A stretch of DNA of 64,000 nucleotides from positions 992,001-1,056,000 of the forward strand of contig NZ_JAOBTQ010000001.1 in the NCBI RefSeq assembly GCF_033366695.1, written 5' to 3'. The notes beneath the pieces were generated by a model. It did not search any database. It was not told the origin of the DNA and saw nothing but the letters and a program-made list of their open reading frames with translations. Made by a program: the position numbers and the translations under genes. This stretch comes from Streptomyces sp. SCL15-4. Its GTDB lineage: Bacteria; Actinomycetota; Actinomycetes; Streptomycetales; Streptomycetaceae. Shown here one piece after another: positions 26,215-35,173 of the stretch (within the stretch, counting starts at the first letter, position 1; every line of letters starts with the position of its first letter).

Positions 26215-26451
26215 TCAGCCGCCGCCGAGGCGGGAGCGCAGGAGCTGCTTGCCCAGTTCGGCGCCCTTGCGACTGTCGGACTGGGCCTTGCGGAACAGCT
26301 CCGCGACCTCCTCGTCCTTGTCCCGCTCGGCGTCCTGGACGTACTGCTCCAGGCGCAGGGCGTTGCTCAGGCACGCCTCGACGTACCAGATGAGGTTGTA
26401 GTCCTTGTCGCGGGTGCCGGTGACGTCGCCGGTCTCACTGGTGCTGGTCAT
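26215..26451 (-). CDS. Small acidic helical protein (78 aa)
   Basis: 78 residues starting MTSTSETGDVTGTRDKDYNL. After a flexible head it is helical and highly charged (EQYVQDAERDKDEEVAELFRKAQSDSRKGAELGKQLL), with one Cys in the middle (VEACLSNALRLE). GGGAGGAG precedes the ATG. The pattern of an amphipathic hairpin with D/E/K-rich faces is like small ferritin-like or stress-response proteins of Streptomyces, but I cannot assign a family. It is converging with the SpoIIE gene. Confidence 0.7.
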   Translation of the reverse strand: MTSTSETGDVTGTRDKDYNLIWYVEACLSNALRLEQYVQDAERDKDEEVAELFRKAQSDSRKGAELGKQLLRSRLGGG

Positions 26452-26555
26452 CCGGGGTCTCCTCCCTCTGCCGAGGCTTGGGTCGATTCCGCTGTGGGAG
26501 CCCCCGGGTACCCGTGCGACCTGCGGACACACCGGCCGGTCCGGCCGGCGTGCCG

Positions 26556-28061
26556 CTACTCGTCGATCACGGCGCCGAAGCGGGCCGCGTGCGCGGCGGC
26601 GCCCAGGTCGGCCGCGCCGTAGGACCAGGAGCCCTCGGCGAGCGGCCCGCCGCCGCTCGCGGGAAGCAGCCAGACGACGCCGTCGCCGGCGTTCTCGCCG
26701 GGCGCGGCGGCCAGCAGTTCGGCGCGGCCGTCGCCGTCGGTGTCGGCGAGGCGGACCTGCGCGCCCCAGGCGTCGTCGGCCTCGGCGGTACCGGGGATGT
26801 GGGCGGTGTTCTGGTCGAAGGAGCGGGCGCCGCCGCCGGTGAGGCCGGTGCGGGAGCCGCGCAGCAGCCAGACCGCGCCGGCGTCGGCGACGGTGCCGAT
26901 GTCCTCGCCGGGCGCGCCGACCGCCACGTCCGCGTAGCCGTCGCCGTCCGCGTCGGCGACGGACAGGTCGGCACCCCACGCGTCGCCCTGTTCGGCGGTG
27001 CCGGGGACGCCCGGGGAGTTCTGCGACCACCACTGCGGGGCGGTGCCGGGGCCCTGGGTGCCGGCCGGGCCGTCCGCGCCGCCGTAGTACACGCCGACCA
27101 GTCCGCCGGGGGCGTTCGCGTCGCCGGTGGCCTCGTCGGCGGCGCTGAGCTGGCCGAGGACGAGGTCGTCGTAGCCGTCGCCGTCGATGTCGCCGGAGGC
27201 GGAGCCGAGGCCGCCGTGCAGGTCGCGCCGGTAGGCGAGGCCCTCGGCGCCGCCCGCGTAGTACGCCGACCAGCCCTTGGTGTAGTCGTCGTCGGGGCTG
27301 TAGCCGGAGACGACCAGGTCGGCGAAACCGTCGCGGTCGTAGTCGCCGGTGGTGACGTAGCCGGGCTGGAGCCGGTGGCCGGTGGAGTGCGGGGCGCCGA
27401 CCCGGCGCAGGACGCCCGCGTGCCAGGTGAAGGCGGTGAGGCCGACGTTCTGGTCGACGGCGACCAGCTGGTCGGAGTCGACGTCGCCGGTGAACCGGGC
27501 GGCGGCCACCGCCAGGCCGAAGCGGGCGCCGGCGGTGGGCCGGGCCGCGGTGACCGAGGCGTTCGGTCCGGTGCCGAGGCCCTGCTTCGAGCCGTACAGG
27601 ACGGTGACCCGGCCGGCGTCGGCGACGGTGCCCTCGTCCTCGCCGGGCGCGCCGATCACCGCGTCGTCGTAGCCGTCGCCGTCCAGGTCGCCGGTGGCGA
27701 CGGCCTGGCCGAAGTCGTCCCAGGACTCGGAGGTGCCGGGCACGCCCCGGGTGGACTGGCTGACGACCTGGACCCGGCCCCTGGGGACGGTGGTGGTGCT
27801 GCCGATGCCGTTCGGGGCGCCGTACTGCACGGTGACGTAGCCGGCGCCCTCCTTGCCGTCGACGGTGCCCTCGGGAACGCCGGTGAGCAGGTCGGCGTAG
27901 CCGTCGCCGTCGAAGTCGCTGTTGCGGTCGGCGGCCGAGGTGCCGCCGGGGACGCCCGCGAACGCGGCCGGCGCGGCGAGGATGCCGGCCGAGGCCAGCA
28001 GCAGGAAGGAGGCCGCCGCGACGGCGGCGGAGCCCGCGGTGCGACGAGTGTTGGTGGTCAT
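26556..28061 (-). CDS. Secreted FG-GAP repeat (integrin-alpha-like propeller) protein
   Basis: 501 residues with a Sec signal peptide (AGSAAVAAASFLLLASAGILAAPAAFAG, cut after AFA-G). The mature part is a string of FG-GAP/calcium loops of D-x-D-x-D-G-x-x-D-L/V type (DFDGDGYADLLTGVPEG, DLDGDGYDDAVIGAPGED, DIDGDGYDDLVLGQ, DADGDGYADVAVGAPGED, DTDGDGRAELLAAAPGEN), about seven in all, enough for one beta-propeller. The loops should bind calcium. It is probably extracellular and may bind carbohydrate or protein. AAGGGAC precedes the ATG. It follows the GH15 gene on the same strand with a 154-base gap, so co-expression is possible. Confidence 0.9.
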   Translation of the reverse strand: MTTNTRRTAGSAAVAAASFLLLASAGILAAPAAFAGVPGGTSAADRNSDFDGDGYADLLTGVPEGTVDGKEGAGYVTVQYGAPNGIGSTTTVPRGRVQVVSQSTRGVPGTSESWDDFGQAVATGDLDGDGYDDAVIGAPGEDEGTVADAGRVTVLYGSKQGLGTGPNASVTAARPTAGARFGLAVAAARFTGDVDSDQLVAVDQNVGLTAFTWHAGVLRRVGAPHSTGHRLQPGYVTTGDYDRDGFADLVVSGYSPDDDYTKGWSAYYAGGAEGLAYRRDLHGGLGSASGDIDGDGYDDLVLGQLSAADEATGDANAPGGLVGVYYGGADGPAGTQGPGTAPQWWSQNSPGVPGTAEQGDAWGADLSVADADGDGYADVAVGAPGEDIGTVADAGAVWLLRGSRTGLTGGGARSFDQNTAHIPGTAEADDAWGAQVRLADTDGDGRAELLAAAPGENAGDGVVWLLPASGGGPLAEGSWSYGAADLGAAAHAARFGAVIDE

Positions 28062-28215
28062 GTCCCTTACCCCCGAGGTTCGGTGATGGACCGTCAGCCG
28101 AGTGGTCGGTGCCGGTGCAGGGTTCGACCCGGCGGGGGCCGGGGTGGTTGTGGGGCGCGGACCGGCTGTGACACGGCGGTGACAGCCGTTGCCGGGCCGG
28201 GACGCGGCGCTCGGC

Positions 28216-30057
28216 TCAGCCGAGGGCGCGGTCCAGGTTGAACGCGGCGCTGATCAGGGACAGATGGGTGAACGCCTGCGGGAAGTTGCCCTGTTGCTCG
28301 CCGGTGCGGCCGATCTCCTCGGCGTACAGGCCGAGATGGTTGGCGTAGGTGAGCATCTTCTCGAAGGCCAGCCGCGCCTCGTCGAGCCGGCCGGCCCGGA
28401 CCAGCGCCTCGACGTACCAGAACGAGCAGATGGAGAAGGTGCCCTCGTCGCCGCGGAGGCCGTCGGGGCTGACCTTCGGGTCGTAGCGGTAGACGAGGGA
28501 GTCGGAGACGAGGTCCTCGGTGAGGGCGTCCAGGGTGGACAGCCACTTGGGGTCGGTGGGGGCGATGAACTTGGCGAGGGGCATCATCAGCACGGAGGCG
28601 TCGAGGACGTCGGCGCCCTCGTACTGGACGAAGGCGCCCCGGCGTTCCGACCAGCCGCGGTCCATGATCCGCCGGTAGACGGCGTCCCGGGCCTGGCGCC
28701 AGCGGCGGTGGTCGGCGGGCAGTCCGCGGTGGTTGGCGAGGCGGATGGCCCGCTCGATCGCGACCCAGCACATCAGCCGCGAGTACAGGAAGGTCTTGCG
28801 TCCGCCGCGGGTCTCCCAGACGCCCTCGTCGGGCTGGTCCCAGTGGTCGCACAGCCAGTCGACGAGGTGGCACAGGTCGTCCCACTGCCCGCTGGAGATG
28901 GGCTGGGCCCACTTGTCGTAGAGGTAGACGGAGTCGATCAGCGCGCCGTAGATGTCCAGCTGGAGCTGGTCGGCGGCGGCGTTGCCGACCCGGACCGGCG
29001 CGGAGCCGAGGTGTCCCTCCAGGTGGGGCAGCTCGCGTTCGGGCAGGTCGGCGCGGCCGTCGATGCCGTACATGACCTGTAGCGGTCCGGAGGCGGCGCC
29101 GTCGCCGGGACTGATGTGCGTGGTCAGGAACCCCATGAACGCCTCGGCCTCGCCGCTGAAGCCGAGGCGGAGCAGGGCGTAGACGGCGAAGGCGGCGTCG
29201 CGGACCCACACATAGCGGTAGTCCCAGTTGCGCTCGCCGCCGAGCTGCTCGGGCAGGCTGGTGGTGGGGGCGGCGACGATGGCGCCGGTGGGGGCGTAGG
29301 TGAGCAGTTTCAGGGTGAGGGCCGAGCGGTGCACCATCTCGCGCCAGCGGCCCCGGTAGCGGGACTGGTGCAGCCACCGGCGCCAGTAGGCGACGGTGGC
29401 GTTGAACTCGTGTTCCGCCTCGGCGTGGGCGCAGCCGCGGGGCGGCACCGCCGCGCCGAGCTGGTCGAGGGCGAACACCGCCGTCTCGCCCTCGCCGAGT
29501 TTGAACTCCGCCCACGCGTCGCGGCCGTCGCTCTCCACGGTGACGGTCGAGGTGAGCGCCAGGGACAGGGCCGGTGACTCGAAGAAGACCATGCCGTCCA
29601 CGGTGCGCAGGGTGTGCGGGGCGGCGCCGTAGTCGAAGCGCGGGGCGATCAGGGCCCGGAAGGGGACGGTGCCGCGGACGCACACCACGCGCCGGATCAG
29701 CCGGTGCCGGCTCACCTCCCGGGACTCGTCGCAGCCGACCGGCATGAAGTCCTGTACCTCGCCGACTCCGTCGTCGGTGAAGAAGCGGGTGATCAGCACG
29801 TTGGTGTCGGGGAAGTAGAACTGCTTGGTGCGCGCGGGTACGGCGGCGGCCAGTTCGTAGCGTCCGCCGCGCTCTGCGTCGAGGATCGCCGCGAAGACGC
29901 TCGGGGAGTCGAAGGAGGGGCAGCAGTACCAGTCGATCGTGCCGTCGGTGCCGACCAGGGCGACGCTGCGCAGATCGCCGATGAGGCCGTGGTCGGCGAT
30001 GGGCAGGTAGCGCGGGCGGGGGCTGGGGGCGTCCTCGGCGAACGGCGTCGCGGCCAT
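28216..30057 (-). CDS. Glycoside hydrolase family 15 (glucoamylase/trehalase type)
   Basis: 613 residues, the normal size for bacterial GH15 enzymes. The N-terminal beta-sandwich starts YLPIADHGLIGDLRSVALVGTDGTIDWYCCPSFDSPS, a block typical of the group that includes the actinobacterial trehalases. The (alpha/alpha)6 barrel has WDYRYVWVRDAAF, YLYDKWAQPIS and, near the C-terminus, GDEGTFSICSFWYVEAL and GLYAEEIGRTGEQQGNFPQAFTHL, where the two catalytic glutamates of the family lie. No signal peptide, so a cytoplasmic substrate such as trehalose is more likely than starch; that is inference. GGGAGG lies five bases before the ATG. Confidence 0.9.
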   Translation of the reverse strand: MAATPFAEDAPSPRPRYLPIADHGLIGDLRSVALVGTDGTIDWYCCPSFDSPSVFAAILDAERGGRYELAAAVPARTKQFYFPDTNVLITRFFTDDGVGEVQDFMPVGCDESREVSRHRLIRRVVCVRGTVPFRALIAPRFDYGAAPHTLRTVDGMVFFESPALSLALTSTVTVESDGRDAWAEFKLGEGETAVFALDQLGAAVPPRGCAHAEAEHEFNATVAYWRRWLHQSRYRGRWREMVHRSALTLKLLTYAPTGAIVAAPTTSLPEQLGGERNWDYRYVWVRDAAFAVYALLRLGFSGEAEAFMGFLTTHISPGDGAASGPLQVMYGIDGRADLPERELPHLEGHLGSAPVRVGNAAADQLQLDIYGALIDSVYLYDKWAQPISSGQWDDLCHLVDWLCDHWDQPDEGVWETRGGRKTFLYSRLMCWVAIERAIRLANHRGLPADHRRWRQARDAVYRRIMDRGWSERRGAFVQYEGADVLDASVLMMPLAKFIAPTDPKWLSTLDALTEDLVSDSLVYRYDPKVSPDGLRGDEGTFSICSFWYVEALVRAGRLDEARLAFEKMLTYANHLGLYAEEIGRTGEQQGNFPQAFTHLSLISAAFNLDRALG

Positions 30058-30262
30058 CGGCGGCCTCCCGGTGAGCGATTGCGATCCGTACGGGATTTCT
30101 CCAGCTTAGGAGCGAGTGGTTCCGCGTGGCGCGGGAAGGCGCTTCGCACCCGCTCCCGGCGTCCTCCGGATGCAGGGTGCGCCGGGGCGGGCAATGGTGA
30201 GAGTGTGCCCCGTTCGGAGGCACCGGCACGGATGCGGTCATCCGGACCGAGGAGGAGGCATC

Positions 30263-30469
30263 ATGTCGGCATCCACACCCGAAGAGTCCCGTGCGTCGGA
30301 CGACGTCTGCACCCCGGACGCCCTGCTCCACTCCGCGCCCCCCGGGGACGTCTCCCCGGAGGATCTGGTGATGGCGGCGGGCAGGGACGTCACACCGAGG
30401 AACCTCGACTGGGCGCGTCGCAAGCTGGAGTCGGAGGGCCCGGCGGCCATCGAGAAGATGCTGCCCTAG
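30263..30469 (+). CDS. Small conserved-type hypothetical protein (68 aa)
   Basis: 68 residues with a very strong ribosome site (GGAGGAGG) before the ATG. A disordered acidic head (MSASTPEESRASDDVCTPDALL) is followed by a compact helical piece (VSPEDLVMAAGRDVTPRNLDWARRKLESEGPAAIEKMLP). The helix pair PEDLVMAAGRDVTPRNLDWARRKLE looks like a small stress-related Streptomyces protein, but I cannot name the family. A strong terminator follows 37 bases after the stop, so it is a single-gene unit. Confidence 0.82.
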   Translation: MSASTPEESRASDDVCTPDALLHSAPPGDVSPEDLVMAAGRDVTPRNLDWARRKLESEGPAAIEKMLP

Positions 30470-30505
30470 GGCGTCCGGGGATTCGGCGCGAGAGGAAACG
30501 GGCCG

Positions 30506-30538
30506 GCGGGGCCGGGCGCGAGTCGCGCCCGGCCCCGC
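30506..30538. terminator. Strong hairpin terminator
   Basis: Perfect 16-bp arms (GCGGGGCCGGGCGCGA and its complement) with a single-base loop form an almost uninterrupted palindrome just after the 68-aa gene. In practice the inner bases will open to form the loop. No T-run. Confidence 0.85.
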
Positions 30539-30559
30539 GCTGTCCGGCGCACCACCGCA

Positions 30560-31293
30560 GCGGCACACGATCGTTCACGAGAACCTGTGGACGCTCAAGG
30601 CCGACGGCGAACTCACCGCGCGGAAGCTGCCCCGGCGGACGATGGCGTCCTGGGAGGTCGTCGCCGTCGAAAGACCCGGGGTGCAGGACCGGTGCGCCGG
30701 GACGCAGGGCGCGGGCCGGGGCGGTGGCGTCCGTGTGGTCCCGGTGCAGGTGTGTGCCGAGCCCGGCGAGCACCGCGCCCTCCGTGCGCGGGCGGTTCAC
30801 CTTCGGCAGCGGCGCCGAGAGCCCGGTGCCCTCCAGGACCCCCACGGGCCAGACGACCACCACCGGGCCGTTCACCACCGCCGCCGTGCCCGCCGTCGAC
30901 GGCATCGGCGACCCGCAGGTGTCCTGGGCCGTCGAGGCCGGCGGCAAGCGAGTGATCCACCTGGGCGACAGCGTGTTCCACGGCTATTGGTGGCGCGCCG
31001 CCCACCGGTACGGCCCCTTCGACGCCGTGCTGCCCCCGTCAACGGACCGGCCCTGTGCTTTCCGCACCGCACGCCGCCGAGCCCCTAACCCGGCGCCCTG
31101 GACGTCCGGCAGGCGGCCGTGACCGCACGGCTGCTCGGGGCGAGGGCCGTGCGGCCGATTCCACTACGACGGCTTCCACATCGACGGCGTCCACCACACC
31201 CGGCCCGACGAGCTGCCCCGCTTCCTCGACGCGGCGGCCCCGGAGCCGTACACGGTCCTCACCCCGGCCCCGGGCGAGGACCCGGCCCTCTGA
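30560..31293 (+). pseudogene. Scrambled remnant of a metallo-beta-lactamase-fold hydrolase
   Basis: Pieces of one gene type are seen on both strands. On plus, about 30886-31060 reads AVDGIGDPQVSWAVEAGGKR then VIHLGDSVFHGYWWRAAH, the GD(T/S) metal motif of MBL-fold hydrolases, and about 31110-31293 reads, after a one-base insertion, HYDGFHIDGVHHTRPDEL and FLDAAAPEPYTVLTP to a TGA. On minus, about 30870 down to 30645 reads GTHLHRDHTDATAPARALRP, which is the first metal motif HxHxDH. A short plus-strand piece at 30560-30635 (ENLWTLKADGELTARKLP) may also belong. The family's first motif is thus inverted relative to its other motifs, and there are frameshifts. It cannot make an active enzyme. Confidence 0.65.
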
Positions 31294-31377
31294 AGCGCCT
31301 CGTCCCCTTTTCCCCACCGCGCCCCGGCGCCGTCCCGCTCGTGCCACAGTGCGGTGGGGATCGTCGGCCAGGGGGGC

Positions 31378-34320
31378 ATGGTGGGATCACGCGGGTTGCT
31401 GTCGTTCTCGGACGCGCTGACGCTGCTGGGCTGCGACCCGCCCGCCGTCGCCGCGCTGGACCGGGCGCTCGGCGGGGCGCTGAACCTCGCGACGGGCGGC
31501 GTCGGCGACGGGCTGGTACGCATCGCGGACGCCCGCGGCAGCGTGCTGGCGCTGGGCCGGGGCGCGGTGCACGGGCTCGGCCGGCGGCTGGGCCGGGCGC
31601 GGGGCCGGGCCGAGCGCACCGACGTGCTGCACGCGGCGCACACGGTGATCGTCGTCCTGGCCTGGTTCCAGGCGTTGCAGGAGCGGCGGCCGCCGGTCGG
31701 GCCGGCGGAGGCGGGGCTGACCCGCCGAGAGCAGCTCGCCCTCGCCGGCGCGCCCGGCGCGGTAGAGCGCGGAGCCGCCTTCGCCCGCTCGCTGGCGGCC
31801 GTCGACGCGCCGTTTCCCGCGCCGCACCGGCCCTTCGAGGCCGTCACGGAGGAGCTGCTGCGCTGGTACGAGGGCCTGTCGGGCCGGTTTCTCGACTTCC
31901 TCGACGGGCTGCGCGTCTGGGAGGCGCTGACGGAGACGGAACGCGCGGAGGCCCGGCGGGTGTTCCGCGCCGAGCTGCCCGGCGAGGCGGTCCGGCAGTA
32001 CGAGTCCCTGTATGCCCGGCTCGCCCAGGAGGCCCCGGAGTTCGGGTACTGGACGACGCGGATCGAGCACCGGGCGACCCGGGCCGAGGTGCGCCGCTCC
32101 CTCGGCGGAGTGACCGAGCTGCTGGCCGGCCTGGTCCGCACGAGCGGCCCTCCGGTGGACGTCGCCGCCTCCCTCGCCCGCGCGGCGGAAGCGGTGCTGT
32201 CCCGTCCGGTGCTGGACGCCGCGTCCGGGCCGGCGGGCATCCGTGTGCCGACGCTCGGGGAGATGTACCTCGACCCGGACTTCCGGGTGCGCGAGGCGGC
32301 CGGCGCGAGCGGGCCCGCCCTCGAGTCGTGGTGGGAGGAGGTGCCGGTGCGCCGTGACCTCACCGGCTATCTCGCCGGGGCCCTGACGTCCGTGGCGGCG
32401 GCCGGTGCGCCGCTGCTGGTGCTCGGGCAGCCGGGGGCCGGGAAGTCCGTGCTCACCCGCGTCCTCGCCGCCCGGCTGCCGTCGGCCGGTTTCCTGCCCG
32501 TGCGGGTGCCGCTGCGGGACGTGCGGGCCGAGGACGACCTGCAGGACCAGATCGAGCAGGCGGTGCGCACCGCGACCGGGGAGCGGACGTCCTGGCCGGA
32601 GCTGGTCCGCTCCCTGGGCGGTGCCATGCCCGTGCTGCTCCTGGACGGGTTCGACGAGCTGTTACAGACCACCGGGGTGCACCACAGCGACTTCCTGACC
32701 CGGGTCGCGCGGTTCCAGCAGCGGGAGGCGGACCAGGGCCGGCCCCTGCGCGCCCTCGTCACCAGCCGGATCGCGGTCGCCGACCGGGCCCGCCACCCCG
32801 AGGGCCTGGTCGCCCTGCGTCTGGAGCCGTTCCGCCCCGAGCAGATCCGGCGCTGGCTGGCGCTGTGGAACGCGGCCAACACCGACGGTCTCGCCGCCCG
32901 CGGGCTGCGCCCGCTGGACTGGGAGGCGGTCGTCCGCCACCGGGCGCTCGCCGCCCAGCCGCTGCTGCTGACGATGCTGGCCCTGTACGACGCCGCCGGC
33001 AACGCCCTGCCGCGCGACGGCGGCGGCCCGCTGGACGAAGCCGAGCTGTACGAGGAACTGCTCACCTCCTTCGCCCGCCGCGAGGTCGACAAGACCGCGC
33101 CCGCCGCCGTACCGGACGACGAGGCGCGGGCCGGTGCCGAACGGGAGCTGCAACGGCTGTCGCTGGTCGCGTTCTCGCTGCACAACCGGCGCCGCCAGTG
33201 GGTGTCGGCCGCGGAACTGGACGAGGACCTGACGGCGCTGCTGGGCCGCGGCTTCGCCGAGACGTCCGGCTTCCGCACCCCGCTCGGGGCCGCCGACGCC
33301 GCTCTGGGCCGGTTCTTCTTCGTCCAGCGCGCCCAGTCCCTGCGGGACGGACGGGTGCTGGCGACGTACGAGTTCCTGCACGCCACCTTCGGCGAGTACC
33401 TGGTCGTACGCCTCGCGCTGCACGTGCTCACCGGTCTGCTGGCGCACCGCCCGGCGCTGTCCGTGGCCGAGAGCAGCGTCGACGACGACCTCGCCTACAC
33501 GCTGCTGTCGTACGCGCCGCTGTCCTCCCGGCAGATGCTGCGATTCGCCCAGTCGATGGTGCGCCGGATCCCGGACGCCGAACGCGACCGGCTGGCGGGC
33601 CTGCTCATCACCGTGCTGCACCAGCACGGGCAGCGCACGCACGAGCCGCACCGCGCCTACCGGCCGGCCCGCTCCCCCGACGCCCCGGGCCTGCGCACCT
33701 CGGCCCGGCACGGCGTCTACGGAGCCAACCTGGTCCTGGTGATCCTGCTGCTGAAGGGCCGGGTCACGGCCACGGAACTGTTCCCGGCGTGGAAGGAGCG
33801 CGCCGGGGCGTGGCACCGCCATGTCCTGCTGTGGCGTTCCTCGTTCGACGAGGAGCAGTGGACCGACTTCGCGCTCTCCGTGTCCGTCAAACGGACCTGG
33901 ACGGAGCACGGCAGGGAGCTGGTGGTGTCGCTGCGGGACGGCTCGCCGGGCGCGCCGGAGCCGATGGACATGAACTGGCTGTACCGCTATCCGCGGGGCA
34001 ACGACGGACCGGTCTGGTCCCGCACGTACTGGGACGACATACGCCACAAGATGGATGTGTCCGACGGCACCAACGACGGCATCGTGCGGCACGCCATGGA
34101 CCCGGTCTTCACCTGGCTCGGGCCGGCCGTCACCACCTTCGTCGCCTCACCGGGCGGTCCGGCCACCTCCCTGGCGCACGACGTGCTCCGCCTGCTGCTC
34201 GGCGCCGGGGAGCTGACGCGCGCCGAGGAGGACGCCCTGCGCGCCCGGATCGCACGCGGGCTGGACGCGGTCCCGCCCGGCGTGCGGGCCCGGGTGCTGC
34301 GGCTGCTCGACGGACGGTGA
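31378..34320 (+). CDS. NACHT-domain STAND NTPase (bacterial NLR-like), TTA codon present
   Basis: 980 residues. A helical N-terminal domain (about 1-320) resembles the NNH-type domains of actinobacterial NACHT proteins and includes a hydrophobic helix (LHAAHTVIVVLAWFQAL). The NACHT ATPase has Walker A GQPGAGKS at 350-357, Walker B VLLLDGFDEL at 419-428 and a sensor-1 arginine in LVTSRIAV. A winged-helix-like part and a helical C-terminal region with no obvious LRR or WD repeats follow. Such proteins oligomerise on sensing a trigger; several bacterial relatives defend against phage. The ATG has AGGGGGG one base upstream; a GTG eight codons earlier is possible. Leu429, one residue after the Walker B block, is coded by TTA, so translation should need the bldA tRNA. 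Confidence 0.88.
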   Translation: MVGSRGLLSFSDALTLLGCDPPAVAALDRALGGALNLATGGVGDGLVRIADARGSVLALGRGAVHGLGRRLGRARGRAERTDVLHAAHTVIVVLAWFQALQERRPPVGPAEAGLTRREQLALAGAPGAVERGAAFARSLAAVDAPFPAPHRPFEAVTEELLRWYEGLSGRFLDFLDGLRVWEALTETERAEARRVFRAELPGEAVRQYESLYARLAQEAPEFGYWTTRIEHRATRAEVRRSLGGVTELLAGLVRTSGPPVDVAASLARAAEAVLSRPVLDAASGPAGIRVPTLGEMYLDPDFRVREAAGASGPALESWWEEVPVRRDLTGYLAGALTSVAAAGAPLLVLGQPGAGKSVLTRVLAARLPSAGFLPVRVPLRDVRAEDDLQDQIEQAVRTATGERTSWPELVRSLGGAMPVLLLDGFDELLQTTGVHHSDFLTRVARFQQREADQGRPLRALVTSRIAVADRARHPEGLVALRLEPFRPEQIRRWLALWNAANTDGLAARGLRPLDWEAVVRHRALAAQPLLLTMLALYDAAGNALPRDGGGPLDEAELYEELLTSFARREVDKTAPAAVPDDEARAGAERELQRLSLVAFSLHNRRRQWVSAAELDEDLTALLGRGFAETSGFRTPLGAADAALGRFFFVQRAQSLRDGRVLATYEFLHATFGEYLVVRLALHVLTGLLAHRPALSVAESSVDDDLAYTLLSYAPLSSRQMLRFAQSMVRRIPDAERDRLAGLLITVLHQHGQRTHEPHRAYRPARSPDAPGLRTSARHGVYGANLVLVILLLKGRVTATELFPAWKERAGAWHRHVLLWRSSFDEEQWTDFALSVSVKRTWTEHGRELVVSLRDGSPGAPEPMDMNWLYRYPRGNDGPVWSRTYWDDIRHKMDVSDGTNDGIVRHAMDPVFTWLGPAVTTFVASPGGPATSLAHDVLRLLLGAGELTRAEEDALRARIARGLDAVPPGVRARVLRLLDGR

Positions 34321-34349
34321 CGCCCCTGTCCGCCGGCCGGCCGGCGGGT

Positions 34350-34826
34350 TCAGGGTTCCTCCTCCACCACGTGCATCGCCGCCTCCTCGGCGCCCGCCGC
34401 TCCGCCGTCGATGCCGACGTCGCGGGCGACCTCTTCCTTGGTGGTGTCGGTGTGGGTGCCCTCGTCGGGTGCGACCAGGCGGCCCGCGCGGGCGGTGCCG
34501 GCCTCGGGGTCGAGGGGTTCGCCCTCGCCGCCGGGCAGGTCGCCGATCTCGTCGCCGGGCGGCACGGCGACGTCCGGGACCTCCTGGCCGAGCCGTTCGT
34601 CCAGGGTCTCCCCCTCGTGCTGCTCGGCGGCGGTGGTGCCGTGCTTGGTGACGCCCAGGGGCCGCTCGGGCGGTGAGTAGCCCTCGTCGAGCATGTCGTC
34701 GTAGGTGCGCTCGCCGACCGCGTCCTGCAGGTCCAGCGGTCCGGCGTCCTCCTGTTCCTCGTTGCCGCCGGTCGGCTGGTAGGCGTCGTCCGCCATGGGG
34801 GTCTGCTCGGACTGCTGGTCGCTCAT
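34350..34826 (-). CDS. DUF5709-like acidic hypothetical protein
   Basis: 158 very acidic residues. The central part has the pattern I associate with DUF5709: DDMLDEGYSPPERPLGVTKHGTT then EQHEGETLDERLGQEVPDV. The rest is low-complexity, with many Asp, Glu, Gly and Pro, and probably disordered; the tail ends EEAAMHVVEEEP. AGGAGG precedes this ATG at six bases, better than the Met seven codons upstream. Cytoplasmic, function unknown. It lies tail to tail with the NACHT gene (29 bases between stops). Confidence 0.8.
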   Translation of the reverse strand: MSDQQSEQTPMADDAYQPTGGNEEQEDAGPLDLQDAVGERTYDDMLDEGYSPPERPLGVTKHGTTAAEQHEGETLDERLGQEVPDVAVPPGDEIGDLPGGEGEPLDPEAGTARAGRLVAPDEGTHTDTTKEEVARDVGIDGGAAGAEEAAMHVVEEEP

Positions 34827-35173
34827 GGTCGCCTCCTGGGGATTCACGGACTGTCCCGGTCCGCGTTTCCCCCGGCCGGAGCCTTAATCCCATGGACGTC
34901 CCGTCGACCGTCGTCGATCCCGCCGGCCCTGATCCGCTCCTGCCGCGTCGGGAGCCGCGGACGCGGTGCCGGGGCCGGGCGGGTGGGCCCGGTCCGAGCG
35001 GGGAGGGGGCGGAGCGGGATCAGGGACGGCCGTCGGGATGGAGGTTCCTGCGTGCGCTCTCCACCCTGCTGCCATCCTTCCGCACGTGCAATTCATGCGC
35101 AGTAAAGGGCGCCACCGGCCTTTCCCATGGGGAGGGAAAGGAGACCGGAGACGGAGGTTCCGCTCGGGTTCCC
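34827..35173. other. Intergenic stretch upstream of the DUF5709 gene
   Basis: About 350 bases with no supported gene. It lies between the DUF5709 start and the proteasome-beta stop, both minus strand, so it should hold the DUF5709 promoter. A less GC-rich patch (GTGCAATTCATGCGCAGTAA) lies near 35084-35103 and GGGGAGGGAAAGGAG near 35130. I see no hairpin terminator of note and no clear -10/-35 pair. Confidence 0.4.

Noticed and set aside
30470..31377. A complete MBL hydrolase gene on either strand
   Set aside because: Motifs lie on opposite strands and in several frames, so no intact gene is possible.
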